DNA of 34,094 nucleotides from Darksidea phi (lineage: Eukaryota; Ascomycota; Dothideomycetes; Pleosporales; Lentitheciaceae), in assembly GCA_030770425.1 (NCBI GenBank), contig JASJFT010000332.1:1-34094 (forward strand), in the 5' to 3' direction. The notes beneath the pieces were generated by a model that saw nothing but the letters and a program-made list of their open reading frames with translations, was not told the DNA's origin and ran no database searches. Every line of letters begins with the position of its first letter. Within the stretch, counting starts at the first letter, position 1. Shown piece by piece: positions 10,836 through 20,530 of this stretch. The translations under genes and the position numbers were made by a program.

Positions 10836-11790
10836 ATGGAAGCAAAAGAGTTGGATACTGTGCTGGTGGTTGTGGGTCAGGCTTTTTGGGCTCCCGCATC
10901 GTCAAGCGATTACTCTCCTGCAATTACACGAAGAACGTAGTTATTACGAGTCGCAGTCCAAAGGCTGTTGACGATGACCGAATCTCGTACGAAGCGGTAG
11001 ACATCACTTCGAAAGCTTCTGTGATCGCCCTTATCAACAAATTGAAACCGCAAGTCATCATCCAAACCGTCTCGCCTGCGCCACGATCATCCTCCACCGT
11101 CCTCCACAAAGTCATTGTCCGCGGGACTATTCATCTTTTGGAGGCTACCAAAGCCTGTCCCCAGGCGGAAGTTTTCGTTCACACGTCCTCCGATTCGGCA
11201 TGTCACCCTTCGCCTTCCAAGCAAATCACCGAAGCCGAGTGCATACTCTACAACGCGAATACCTTTAAAGACGCGTAAGGGAAAACCAAAGCAATCGCTG
11301 ATCATGCAGTGCTAGAGGCAAACTCGCCTCAGCTCAGAACCGCGACGATACGACTTCTACTCATCAACGGCGAGGGCGAGAAGAATTTATACCGCAAGCT
11401 GTGGGGAGCATATGCAATAGCGAGAATAAACACCAGGTTGGAACGAACGAGAAGATGTGGGAATATGTTTACGTCGAATCCGCAGCGCACGCCCACATCC
11501 TCGCTGCCAAAGCGCTCCTCAACAACACCTCCGGCGTAGCGGGCCAAACATTCTTCATCACTGACGACACTCCAATGCCCTTCTTTGACTTCATGCGAAA
11601 GTGCTATGCAGCAGCCGGACATGCGGTGTCCAAAGACGAAGTAAGAGTCATTCCTCGTTGGGTAGTCCAGACGATTGCTAGTGCGGGTGAATGGCCATTA
11701 TAGATTGGGTCTTTACGTTGGGAATGATAACGTCGAAAATGAGGAGAGCTGATATTGATCATTTAGACGGCGGGTAATGGGGGATTGAAA
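10836..11790 (+). pseudogene. 3-beta-HSD/ERG26-like extended SDR dehydrogenase, multiply disrupted
   Basis: The original start is probably ATG 10836 (good context), reading MEAKELDTVLVV. One base is then missing near 10872, and the frame changes just inside the NAD-binding GGxGFLG motif (GSGFLGSRIVKRLL follows). The frame stays open through HTSSDSA until TAA at 11276-11278, exactly where the catalytic Tyr of YxxxK is expected: the residues on either side are DA and GKTKAIADHAVLEAN. A second 1-nt loss near 11414 moves the frame to ENKHQVGTNEKMWEYVYV and AAHAHILAA. A further shift near 11690-11706 leads to WVFTLGM and ADIDHLDGG, ended by TAA at 11775-11777. Family members oxidise 3-beta-hydroxysteroids or similar NAD substrates. 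The many independent lesions make this a dead gene, not a sequencing slip. Confidence 0.85.
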
Positions 11791-12320
11791 ACTATTAATC
11801 CGAGCAGAGGCGTAAGTGTCAACCGAAGGAGGTTTCTCATAGAGTTACCCCTGCTATTCCTTCTCATACGCTTATTTAAGATTCTCTCCTCGAGAGTTAT
11901 TTAATTAATTTAGTCTATACATTTACATCACATGATACTCCGATAGTGTGGAGTAGTGACAGGGAAAGTGCGATACGGAAATGCTGAGGTTTTGCGCAAC
12001 GCACTGCTCTATCCGGGGTCGAAACTCTCTACCTAAAGACCAGTAGAATGTGATAGATATGGTACTGCAAGCGTGCTTTGTGTCACCGAAGGTCTACATC
12101 GCGATGCGATATAAGGACTCACCGCTTCATGTTCTCACTTTCATCGCTCTTAGCGCATACCCCACTCCCCACTCGATCGTCACCGACACCCAAATTTCAC
12201 TCTCACCACTCCATTTCCGATTTACTAATCAACATTTGGCTCCGATCCGTTACCGTCGCAACGCTCTCTTCATAGTTTGTGACAGGAAACAACAAACAAT
12301 TCACTTGCAACGCCAACACC
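11791..12320. other. Intergenic; promoter of the next gene
   Basis: An AT-rich stretch around 11870-11930 is followed by a C/T-rich region (12130-12310) that resembles the pyrimidine-rich 5' leader often found before fungal starts. No gene was seen. Confidence 0.45.
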
Positions 12321-13287
12321 ATGAGTAAAAAATATCGTTACTCGCCCTGCACGTCTCAGCCCTAGGAGAAAGAAGAGGAAGAGACCCGTGTTAACTGGAA
12401 CTGCACAGCATAAAGTACCGGACCACATCAGTACTACGCCTCCAACCGCAGTAGGCGAGAGCGCGAGAAGAGTCAGAAGCCGTTATTTGGAGAAGATAAG
12501 GGAGAAGAAAAGGAGGAAGCTAGAGACTGTCCATACTCAAGCTCGCAATGCGGTGGATGAGCGTTCGGGTATTGTGTTCGAAACGGTTGGTGATGGGCCA
12601 GAGGGGTGGGTCATGGAGTTCGACACTGTCCATCATGACCATGAAAGTACGCCGTTCAGCGAGTCTTGTCAGCCCAGGAACAATGTCGAAAACATGAAGT
12701 CCCCGGCACCAAGAAAAGCTCCATTACGCCCTAATAGCTTACCGGCTCCGGCTAGTGCAACCGACCTTCCCACAATCACTCGTGTGAACGAAAATCAATC
12801 ACTCGAAGATAGCCCCACAACTGCCACCACACGGCCATCAAGTTCACAGCTCGAGCCAAAAGCGTCTCCAGCATCACCGACGTACAAAAGGTCGGTAGCT
12901 AGAATGCTACATCTGCTCCAATCCCGCGCAGCGCGCCTGCAGACACAAATTGATGCCTTTGAAAGTGAGCTGGGGAGGGCGCGTACAAAGGTTCAAACAT
13001 GCATCTCAGACCAGGATCTTGATACTACGAAGACACCGAACGCCAGAATTGAGACTTTGGAAGGAATTCTATCGCTTGTTTCAGAGCACTGGTACGATAT
13101 CTTCGTGCTGGAGCACGCACTACGCGATGCGGTGAATGAGAAGAGTAGGATCCAGAAGGCTCATCTGGGACGGGACTTCAAAAAGTTGGTGAGGGAATAC
13201 GATGCGAAACTTTTGGGGGTCATGGTGAAGGGATGTCCAGAAACAGTCAACAAAACTTTGCAGGAGATCAATGAAGACTACTCGTAG
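12321..13287 (+). CDS. Hypothetical protein with disordered middle and helical C-terminus
   Basis: The main open frame runs without interruption to TAG at 13285-13287 but has no in-frame ATG near its 5' end. An ATG at 12321 in excellent context (CAACACC before it) lies just upstream in another frame and is followed at once by GTAAAA. A 127-nt intron 12325-12451 (acceptor AACCGCAG) would join it in phase as MIGESARRVRSRYLEK; this start is an inference. The encoded protein has a basic N-terminal helix (RSRYLEKIREKKRRKLE), a Pro/Ser/Thr-rich disordered centre, and a predicted coiled-coil region beginning at SVARMLHLLQSRAARLQTQI, ending in KKLVREYDAKLLGVM. I do not recognise a family. The charge pattern suggests a nuclear or scaffold protein. 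Confidence 0.6.
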
Positions 13288-13620
13288 GGGAAAGGATTTC
13301 TTAAGGAGTGCACTATACTTGAAGATATTCCTCCGTCCGCATGGATGAACTAATATAGATCAAATCAAAGGCGCGATTCAAGAGTATTGAACAATGTCTA
13401 AAAATATCAAGATTGCTCTATCAGTAGGTAGGGACAAGGGTTGTCCTAGTATTGCGGATTCAGAGGGCCGTCACTAAGGTTCTGAGTCAAAGATGACAAT
13501 CCCGAAACCAATTTGAAGCCGTGCTGGAGCCCTTATGCACACCTAGCGATTATTGGGGATAACATATTTATTTCTCAAGTTTTCGATAACGCCGTCATGC
13601 TAATCACAAGCAAGTTCTAT
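13288..13620. other. 3' flank, nothing seen
   Basis: The downstream flank of the preceding gene. No coding pattern was found on either strand. Confidence 0.4.
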
Positions 13621-13797
13621 TTACATGTCTGCGTGCTCTCTATCACTCTCATCTTCTTCTTTCGTCGCACTCGTCCAGGCTCTCAAGAACCTTGACTGAG
13701 CCTTTCCACCCTTAAGCTGCGCCCAACTTGACAAAACCTTTTCCAAACTCATCTCCGCCCTCGAAAGGGGCCCCATATACTTCTTTACAAATGCAGG
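13621..13797 (-). CDS. Possible orphan C-terminal exon
   Basis: On the minus strand a frame of 58 codons begins right after an AG at 13798-13799 and ends with TAA at 13623-13621. It reads as PAFVKKYMGPLSRAEM, then LEKVLSSWAQLKGGKAQSRF, and closes with a charged EEDESD tail. This looks like the helical end of a protein. An upstream minus-strand segment near 13990-13920 (IKVMKGLLYVSTWGSFTTIT, followed by donor GTACTT) might be an earlier exon. I cannot assemble an intact gene, so this may be a relic. Confidence 0.25.
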   Translation of the reverse strand, partial: PAFVKKYMGPLSRAEMSLEKVLSSWAQLKGGKAQSRFLRAWTSATKEEDESDREHADM

Positions 13798-14430
13798 CTA
13801 GCGAAGCAGCTTTCTAAGCGTTACAGGGTAAGAAATTGTTCGAGAGCTAGTACATCGAGGCGCGTGAGCTTTTATTTGCTCTTAGTGTGGCCCGTCGTCT
13901 CGCGTAAGCTTTGTGTAAGTACCTGTAATGGTGGTGAAGCTGCCCCAGGTAGAGACGTAGAGTAAGCCTTTCATCACCTTGATACCTCCTCACAATGCAT
14001 CACTTTTACGGGAATGCCGACTCTCACCCGATACCATGTCAATTTCGCTTTGTCTATCCATCGAAAATCTATTTTTATCAAGAGAGAGGCCTACTAAGAC
14101 ATCTACAAGAGGGTTGTTCGGTGGCGATGTTAGGCGGAAGATGATGTCACACAATGTTCGCAAGTGAAACGTCATGACACGTCTCCTTATGAAAAGTTTC
14201 AATCTGTACACAAGTTAGCATGCCTGCTTGAAAAATCTCGCATTCAACAACCAGTAAAGTACAACAGGCCGAGCTTTCCAGCACACGACATAGCTACTGT
14301 TGCGGACCGCCTTGAAAAGGCGAAATCCGAATGTAGAGCTATTAATATAATGCAAAGTACAAGTGTAACATTTTGTACTACCAGACAACGGACGCATGAC
14401 GTTGTTTATCTACCCCGCTACATCGCTCTT

Positions 14431-14480
14431 TCCCATCCACGCCCATCCACGTTCATCAACGCCCATCAACGCCCATCTTC
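14431..14480 (+). repeat. Five tandem 10-bp units in a 5' leader
   Basis: Five consecutive 10-mers follow the consensus GCCCATCAAC: TCCCATCCAC, GCCCATCCAC, GTTCATCAAC, GCCCATCAAC and GCCCATCTTC. They end 15 nt before the ATG at 14496, so they probably lie in the promoter or 5' untranslated leader of that gene. Their CA/CT-rich nature fits the pyrimidine-rich leaders of fungal genes, but tandem regularity is unusual and could vary in copy number between strains. Confidence 0.85.
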
Positions 14481-14495
14481 TACCACCCAGCAACA

Positions 14496-15023
14496 ATGGC
14501 CGAGACGATCAACAAAGATGCCATTACCGCGATGTCTCTCGTCGTTCGCACGATTCAAGAGATCGCACACATCTCCACCATCCAACGCGCAAACAAACAG
14601 CTTCTTAGTTGCTCTCTAAAGGGCGCTCGCGACGAGTACGACAGGCTGCAAAAGCTAGAGAACAAGGGGAGGGCGTCACTCGTGAAGCAGCGTACAGCGA
14701 TCGCATGTTTCGAGGAAGTCATCAACGTCTTGACTGAATGCCTTGAGTTCCTCGAAGCGCACGATCGAAAATTTCGACAGGGCCTCAAGAAGAGCTGGGA
14801 GCCGTTGGCTTTACAGCAGTATGCCTTAGAAAATGAAAATATCCACAGGGAGGCCGTCGCCAAATTCAATTCAAGGGGTCGGGTGGCGCTGGGGCTTCCT
14901 GTCGCTACTCGCTCCGGAGGGGGTGCGGTTGGCCGCGACGGGGGCGATATGTCTGCCTTGGCTGCTCGTATCGCCGCCTTGACGAATATGGTAACCGCCG
15001 GCAAGACTACCGAGAGTGTTTGA
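14496..15023 (+). CDS. Small alpha-helical hypothetical protein
   Basis: Single exon of 175 residues from an ATG in very good context (AACAATGGCC). The first two thirds are almost continuously helical and charged (for example ARDEYDRLQKLENKGRASL, then ACFEEVINVLTECLEFLEAH), with no signal peptide or membrane segment. A Gly-rich linker near residue 140 precedes a short hydrophobic end, AALAARIAAL-like. I recognise no catalytic motif; fungi often have such lineage-specific helical proteins, some related to the fungal N-terminal domain that precedes STAND or ankyrin proteins, which would fit the start MSLVVRTIQEIA but is not proven. The tandem 10-bp repeat immediately upstream may influence its expression. 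Confidence 0.6.
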   Translation: MAETINKDAITAMSLVVRTIQEIAHISTIQRANKQLLSCSLKGARDEYDRLQKLENKGRASLVKQRTAIACFEEVINVLTECLEFLEAHDRKFRQGLKKSWEPLALQQYALENENIHREAVAKFNSRGRVALGLPVATRSGGGAVGRDGGDMSALAARIAALTNMVTAGKTTESV

Positions 15024-15519
15024 TCATATCCTATGCGAAGCAAGGGTGAGTAAGCACTTGCATATTTGAACTAGTGCCATCACTAATTGTTGCAAGCAAA
15101 CATCGTGATCGACGTTGAGGCTGGTTCATGGGGTGGCTAGCCTCATAAATGAACGACGCGCTTGGCTTCTTAGAATGATTTGCGGTGCAGGGACCATATG
15201 TGTATCGGCTCGGTATCTTGAAAGGAAACCGAAGGGTTCAATAGCTTCTGAGGCTTAACTGCCAATAGTGAATGGAAAGAAATAGTTTACGAAGTGAAAG
15301 GCACTCACCTGATGATCATGCTGTCATGCTTGTATTATACAGCCACCCCGCCTGCCCTGTGCTCGCACAATCTGCATAACCCGAGCCAGCAACAGCCACA
15401 CATCTGTGCACATTTTTAGGCTTCATAAAGACTCCTAATTTGAGACAGACACTAACAGACCTTCGTCTACAATTAACCGTCTGTTTGAAAGTCAGAAAGA
15501 CGTCTCAACCCCAACCGGA
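15024..15519. other. Intergenic, no gene seen
   Basis: The flank between two plus-strand genes, without recognisable signals. Confidence 0.4.
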
Positions 15520-15875
15520 ATGCCGAAGGCGCCGCGAGGCAAACGCCTTCACTGACTCAATCATGTCTCTTCTGCACGGTCTTCGTATAACTAGGGAAAT
15601 AATTCCCTCCCATTTGACTCGCTCTATAATATGTACGACATTCTCGCTATCGAAATGCCGGACAAGCCACTCCGTTCAGGTATCGAGCAGCAGAGGCATC
15701 ACCCACGTGAAAACCTACCTGAATACTCTCGATGCATTAACTTCCTCATTCCACGGCGCTGGGAAGGGATCAACGGCCCAAAACGGAGTGACGGTGGAGA
15801 AGTACGCCTATTACAAGGGAGGAGTTTAAAGCGAGGAATAGAGAGTTCCTTAGGGAGTTGGAGTTTATGACGTAG
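15520..15875 (+). pseudogene. Unidentified small gene, broken by two stops and a frameshift
   Basis: From ATG 15520 (MPKAPRGKRLH) one frame reads on through TGA at 15553-15555 and TAG at 15592-15594 into a strongly coding-like stretch: NNSLPFDSLYNMYDILAIEM, then PEYSRCINFLIPRRWEGING. Near 15800 the frame must shift to continue as TPITREEFKARNREFLRELE and end at TAG 15873-15875. Both stops fit single C-to-T changes (CGA to TGA, CAG to TAG). The intact product would be about 118 residues. I do not recognise the family. An alternative is an intron ending at the TAG (acceptor AACTAG), which would remove one or both stops but not the later frameshift. Confidence 0.5.
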
Positions 15876-16037
15876 TTCCCGCATTGCGGTGTCATTGGTG
15901 AAGATAAGCCAAGGAATCTAGATATCCAGACAGAGAATAGATATGAACGACAGCAAGGCAGAAACCGTAAAGAAGCCCAAGGCTGCAATATCGGCGATGA
16001 TAGAGATGGCTGGGGTGGGCAGGGGAGATGGAACAGA

Positions 16038-16430
16038 CTAGGCTGATAAGCACAGGAATATGACGCCATGTGCAAGGAGGACAACGTCCACGAGGACGGA
16101 ACTGGACACATTATAGGACGATAGACCAAGCGATAGGCAGTACATCTGTAGAGCCGTCCTGCGCTCCCTAACCCTAAGTCGCTCTCCGTTGCTTCCCATT
16201 CGAGGGGTGCCCGTGTCGCAGGCGGGGCAGCTGCACGAAAAATCCCGCGCGTCTCTCACATCATCCCTTCCTACCGCCCAGGACGTAAGCCAGTCGGTGC
16301 CGGAAGCGATACCAATCACGTCATTGATTTTGATGTCTTTTACCGCAATGACGGAAGCTTCACCGCTTGCCTTCAGCCTAGTGACGACATCCGGCGCGTA
16401 ACTACCGTTGATCCGTGAAATGGATTTCCA
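16038..16430 (-). pseudogene. Relic of a SET-domain protein
   Basis: The minus strand reads SRINGSYAPDVVTRLKASGE, ASVIAVKDIKINDVIG and DARDFSCSCPACDTGTP in one frame. This follows the order of a fungal SET domain: the NHSCxPN cofactor-binding motif, then the 'AxxDI..GEEI' strand, then the post-SET CxCxxC zinc site. The first motif is altered to NGSYxPD and the GEEIxxxY segment is lost, so methyltransferase activity is not expected. No intact N-terminal half (SET-I/MYND) and no start codon can be found upstream to about 16690, and the C-terminal helices fade into hydrophobic noise. SET proteins of this class methylate lysines on histones or other proteins. Recognition rests on motif order only. 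Confidence 0.5.
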
Positions 16431-17271
16431 GAGTCAAACAAATGCATTGGTCTGACTATCTGCTGGGTCTCTTGCCACTTGAGCATTCCGCTGAATACGA
16501 CCAAGATAATGACGTATGATATTGTCATGCATGAGCCTCTGAAATGCCTAACCAGCCGTCGTTTCGTTGCTGTGTCCGGAACTGAGTCTCTGAGGCGGGG
16601 TTCTTGGCGGTGCACGCGGTGCTCGTATTGATCGGAAGCAGTGGTTGTGCAGAGGCAACTAGATGGGGGGCCGAATTTCATTTCGCGGCCAGCTTGACCT
16701 CTAGATCCTCTTGTTCTTGCTGCGTCGTAAAATATCGACTCTATTAGAACAGCTAAATTGGTATTGCTAATTAAAGGTCCTTAGACTTCACTGTCTAGAG
16801 AACATGTGAGCGGCAACACTCTTCTCTCGCACGCGTCCATATGCTGTACTGTAAGCTGCTGATTTTGACGCCGATGCCCCGTTCGTGACGATGTAGTGGA
16901 TATGTTAAAGCGTTTCGGGGATTTCACTACTATTATAGCGAGGCACATGCACCCAATATGAAGGCCCTTTACTTTACATTGATCTTAGAAAACGGCATAA
17001 TACACGCTTGATGTCCGTAGGAAAGTTGAATGGAATTCAGTGCTTGCGAATAGTTCAGACAGTCACCGAAGGCTTGCATGGCGATCGCCATCAAGAAAAA
17101 AATCCTAGGTCATGATCATGTTAGTAACGTTGCGCGATACCTAACAAGCGCAATGCGCGTCTGAGAAGTTGCATGCGAAACCACACGTGGACCCTTCTCA
17201 AGCAAGGCAGGAACCACCGACAAGGCGTGAAGGCATAAAAGGCCAGCTCTACTCGTACAAACTTATACAGT
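16431..17271. other. Intergenic, no gene seen
   Basis: No coding pattern was found beyond the faded edge of the SET relic. AT content rises near 16730-16800. Confidence 0.4.
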
Positions 17272-17901
17272 TCATCTATCATCGTAACCGCGACCCCAAT
17301 CTTTGCGCACTACCAACCCCCTGTTCCAAGACTCACCACGACTGTGGCCACATTTCCCTTCACAATCTTCATCCAATATACCATCATACCCACCGATCCT
17401 TCCATCTTCTACTACCACGCCTGATCGCACCTGGAAGACAAAACCTTCCAGGCCCATGTGCGGACTCTCGACCACTTTCTCGAAGGGGATGGTAAATAAC
17501 TCAACGCGCAGGGTATATCGAGACCCGGTACAAGGATGAAGGCGGGCTTCGATAGGTTGAAGCGTTGGAAGGTTGGACGGGGCACTGAGTAGCGAGCCAT
17601 TCGGCACTTGTGGGGGGCATTGTGGAGCTGGGATTAAAAATAGTGTGTGAGGACGATGCGATGAAGAGTCCGAGGTTTGGGACTCAGGTCTGGAGAAGAT
17701 TAGAAGAGGTACAGCAGGGTCTTTAGCGTGCGCGTTGCTTGATGGTAGATGGTAGATAGTAGTATCATATTCCGTCCTTCCAAATGACCGAAAACAGACC
17801 AACCGTGCTGGGATCCAGGCACGCGGGATATCTCGCGCTGAACTCCTTGCTAAAAGCAAACTGCACCGACGATATGAGAACAGTAAAGGGGAACATAACA
17901 A
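17272..17901 (-). CDS. Doubtful open frame, possible exon inside
   Basis: A 209-codon leftward frame that begins with TTG and has no ATG until residue 149 (MGLEGF), so it is not a gene as it stands. The stretch at about 17640-17430 has exon-like codon use and an alternating hydrophobic pattern (SRYTLRVELFTIPFEKVVE, then GLEGFVFQ) and ends at CAG followed by GTGCGA, a possible donor. It may be one exon of a gene whose others I cannot place, or a relic. No family was recognised. Confidence 0.2.
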   Translation of the reverse strand: MLCSPLLFSYRRCSLLLARSSARDIPRAWIPARLVCFRSFGRTEYDTTIYHLPSSNAHAKDPAVPLLIFSRPESQTSDSSSHRPHTLFLIPAPQCPPQVPNGSLLSAPSNLPTLQPIEARLHPCTGSRYTLRVELFTIPFEKVVESPHMGLEGFVFQVRSGVVVEDGRIGGYDGILDEDCEGKCGHSRGESWNRGLVVRKDWGRGYDDR

Positions 17902-18209
17902 ACAACGACAAGTGACCGAGGCAACAACCGCCCTAAGCAGTGGCTCCTTAACAAGAGTTATGGAACCACAACAGTATGAGAAAACAGGGGGAAAGATGGA
18001 AGGTCGAAGATATGGCAGACGAGGCCTCGTTCGTTGTGCCCTAGTGTCATCCTAGCCAGCCCCCAGAATGTATAGCCATCGCGGAATAAGAACCCCATAG
18101 TATGATGATAGAATAGGTCATAACGAACGTGGTACGAAACACACGAAGTGTGCTCTGATCGGACGGCGGAGGGTGTGGCGCGTTTGAGCGAGAACTATTG
18201 CGTGGTAGT
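17902..18209. other. Short intergenic gap
   Basis: The 3' flank of the dsRNA-binding protein gene; nothing else seen. Confidence 0.4.
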
Positions 18210-18604
18210 TTAGCCGTGACTATACGGCTGAGATGTCGCTGGCGAGGCTCCCGTGAGAGCCTTATATGCGATCTCAGCCGCTTCTTCACGCGACTGGTCT
18301 AGGTAACGGTAATCGCGCCAGAGTTGCGCGCGGTACTCGCGTCCTTGTACAATGACCCCGCTTGCCCACGCGGTCCTGATGCCTATGTACCCTTGTCAGA
18401 ACACCGAATCGTACGAGGGGGAGGGGGTCTTGATGAGATATGATGACGCAGTGCGCACCTCGGGGGTCGGAATATTCTTGGAATTGGGGTTGAGCGATTG
18501 AATTGTTAGTGCAATAGTCTGAAGGGCAGGGCGGTCAGCCTGAGGAGTGGCGAAGGATGGAGGGGCGCACTTCGCAACTTCTGAACGTAGGACTGGCTAG
18601 CCAT
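18210..18604 (-). CDS. Small double-stranded-RNA-binding-domain protein, three exons
   Basis: Exons 18604-18571, 18518-18459 and 18382-18210 join across a 52-nt intron (18519-18570) and a 76-nt intron (18383-18458), both phase 1 and both with the donor GTGCGC. Intron 1 has branch GCTGAC and acceptor CTTCAG; intron 2 ends ACATAG. The product is 88 residues. It starts MASQSYVQKLRNYCTNN, continues QPQFQEYSDPRGIRTAW and ends with SREEAAEIAYKAL before a short tail. This is the alpha-beta-beta-beta-alpha order of a dsRBD (residues about 5-74): YxxxLxxYC helix, a GxxxAWxSxVxVxG strand pair, and the S-EAAExA-xAL C-terminal helix. The usual KKxAK-type basic helix start is replaced by acidic SREEAAE, so RNA affinity may be weak or the domain may bind protein. 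ATG context is CCATGG. No single exon is long enough to stand out as an open frame, so the gene is easy to miss. Confidence 0.72.
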
Positions 18605-20530
18605 GGTTTACTATAGCGACCGTGGATAGGTATTATTGATGCGAGGGATTCGGCTAGCTCGACAGGTTCAGAACGCAGTCCGAGTGTAAGGTTCTGGTGA
18701 GGAAACGCGGGACAAGGTGCAACCCGGGCGTAGTGGACCTATGTATATACTCCAGAAACGCATGACGGAGTTGCATGGGTCGAATCCTGAAAATGCCGAC
18801 CCATATCGCATCCAGAGTGCCGGGACAGAGGGGCAGCTCTGTTAGGACATGTGGTGCAACCCTCGCGGAAGAGCAGAGAACAGCACTGAAAAAGCCAGCT
18901 TGCGCTGGCAAATATGCAGCCCGGCTGATTGGCTTGACTGCAAGTAATCCGGGAATTAGCGAGGAGGAAGACGTTCGCCATTCCCAAAAGAAAGATTGAC
19001 GCGTCCCGGGATGAATATATGCCCAGTCGTGCTGCTCTACTACCGAGCCCGTTGTAGCGGGCCTAGAGCACCCAATTGCTTGTCGAATTGAATGGGTTGG
19101 GCGGCGGTGTATAGCCATATTGGGACTGGTCGAATGCGTTGGCAATGACAAGCGGAGACATCGTAGGGCTTTTAAAATGCCGACGATCCAGACGCGAATG
19201 TGTCTCGCGTCTATTTGCCCAGCCAGCAAATCATCATTTGGCACCCACTGTCGGCATAGATGGAAGAGGAACGGCGCGTACCGCTGCGTGCCGCTATCTG
19301 GCTTCAAAAATATGCGTCATCTCACTCCTCGCGTGATATGGGCATGCTGCTGCAAGGCTGCGTAAGCATAAGGCAGCAGTGGAAGCTCCTGCAAGCGAAC
19401 ATGGAGTGCTTCAACCAGTCGGGCCGAAAAATTCAGTAGCACATCACTCCAAAAAAGGAGAAGAACATGAAGCGTGCCTGGTAAGCGGCGAGGATGCGGA
19501 TACTCCCGCAGACCCGAGAATGTCGGCTCATCCGGCCCCTGTTCGGCACGAGTCAGTTTGAAACGTGTGCTTTGGCCATCTGTTCATTCCGCCCTGAACA
19601 TTGCAACGTGGATACTCTTTGCTGGTTCTCAGGCCGTCTGGGCTTGATGAGGCGCGCGCCCTGTTGGCGCCGGTCGCTAAAACGAGCCAAAAATGAGGCG
19701 ATTGTGACAGCATGGGCGGGATGTCCACCCTCCATTATAGAGTGTTCGCTGTCAATCTGCTCATGTGTTGGCATGTCGTGAAACTATCAGGGGTATGGAA
19801 GAGTTTGAGTGCAGGAGCAGGGTGACGTGTAATGGTTAACCCGGGCGATGTTTCTGCGCTAGTCTCCAGATGCACGTGCCGGACAACCCGCCGATAGCCA
19901 CATCAACGAGGCTGAGGTCAGCGGCCTCAAGAGCTTGAACATCCATCACGTCATGCCCCGATATCCTCATTCTCCCGTATGGCGATAGTACATCTGCATT
20001 CTACCCGCACCCTCAAGTACCTGCTCCTGGGAAAAGACATCTCGACAAGAAATAGTAAAGAGCTTACCAACAAGTCCAAAAGTACATGGCCTATCTTAAT
20101 CAGAATCGGCAACTTTCCTCGCTTTCCCAAAAGGGCAAAAGACAGAGGAAAAGGAAGGCTGCTAAAGAAAGGATGCCTTTCGCTCTTTCAACCTCTCTTG
20201 AATCTGTCTCTCTGTCCCTTTGGAAGGCTATCATATAGGCGTGAACCAATAGTGTTTTCCCCGTGCAAGCGAGCGCATGTATGTGCCATTATATCAAATG
20301 ATAGGACATATTATACCCTCTGTGAATCCTTAGTATAAAAGATAGGAGAGGTGCCGTTCGGAGGAGAATGGAGCATATACTTTCGGAAATGACCAATATG
20401 ACTGGAGACGCACGATGTAATAATGATCATATATGAACAAATTATCTACAGCTAGAAAGGAATGCATCTCATTTCAGAACATTTGGCTCTCTCCCGAGAA
20501 AGTAACAATTCAACTAAGGTGTCATGCGCT
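18605..20530. other. Long gene-poor stretch
   Basis: Nearly 2 kb without a supportable gene. Open frames such as that on the minus strand across 18654-19307 begin with TTG and have no motif. On the minus strand near 19990-19840 a short frame (ADVLSPYGRMRISGHD, then DVAIGGLSGTCIWRLAQKHR) faintly resembles the GxGxxG start of a FAD monooxygenase, but it is too short and too poor to call. Confidence 0.4.

Noticed and set aside
18654..19307. 217-codon leftward open frame
   Set aside because: Begins with TTG, low-complexity composition, no motif; likely chance.
19840..19990. Minus-strand piece resembling a FAD-binding GxGxxG start
   Set aside because: Only about 50 codons, imperfect motif, no downstream domain; too weak to call.
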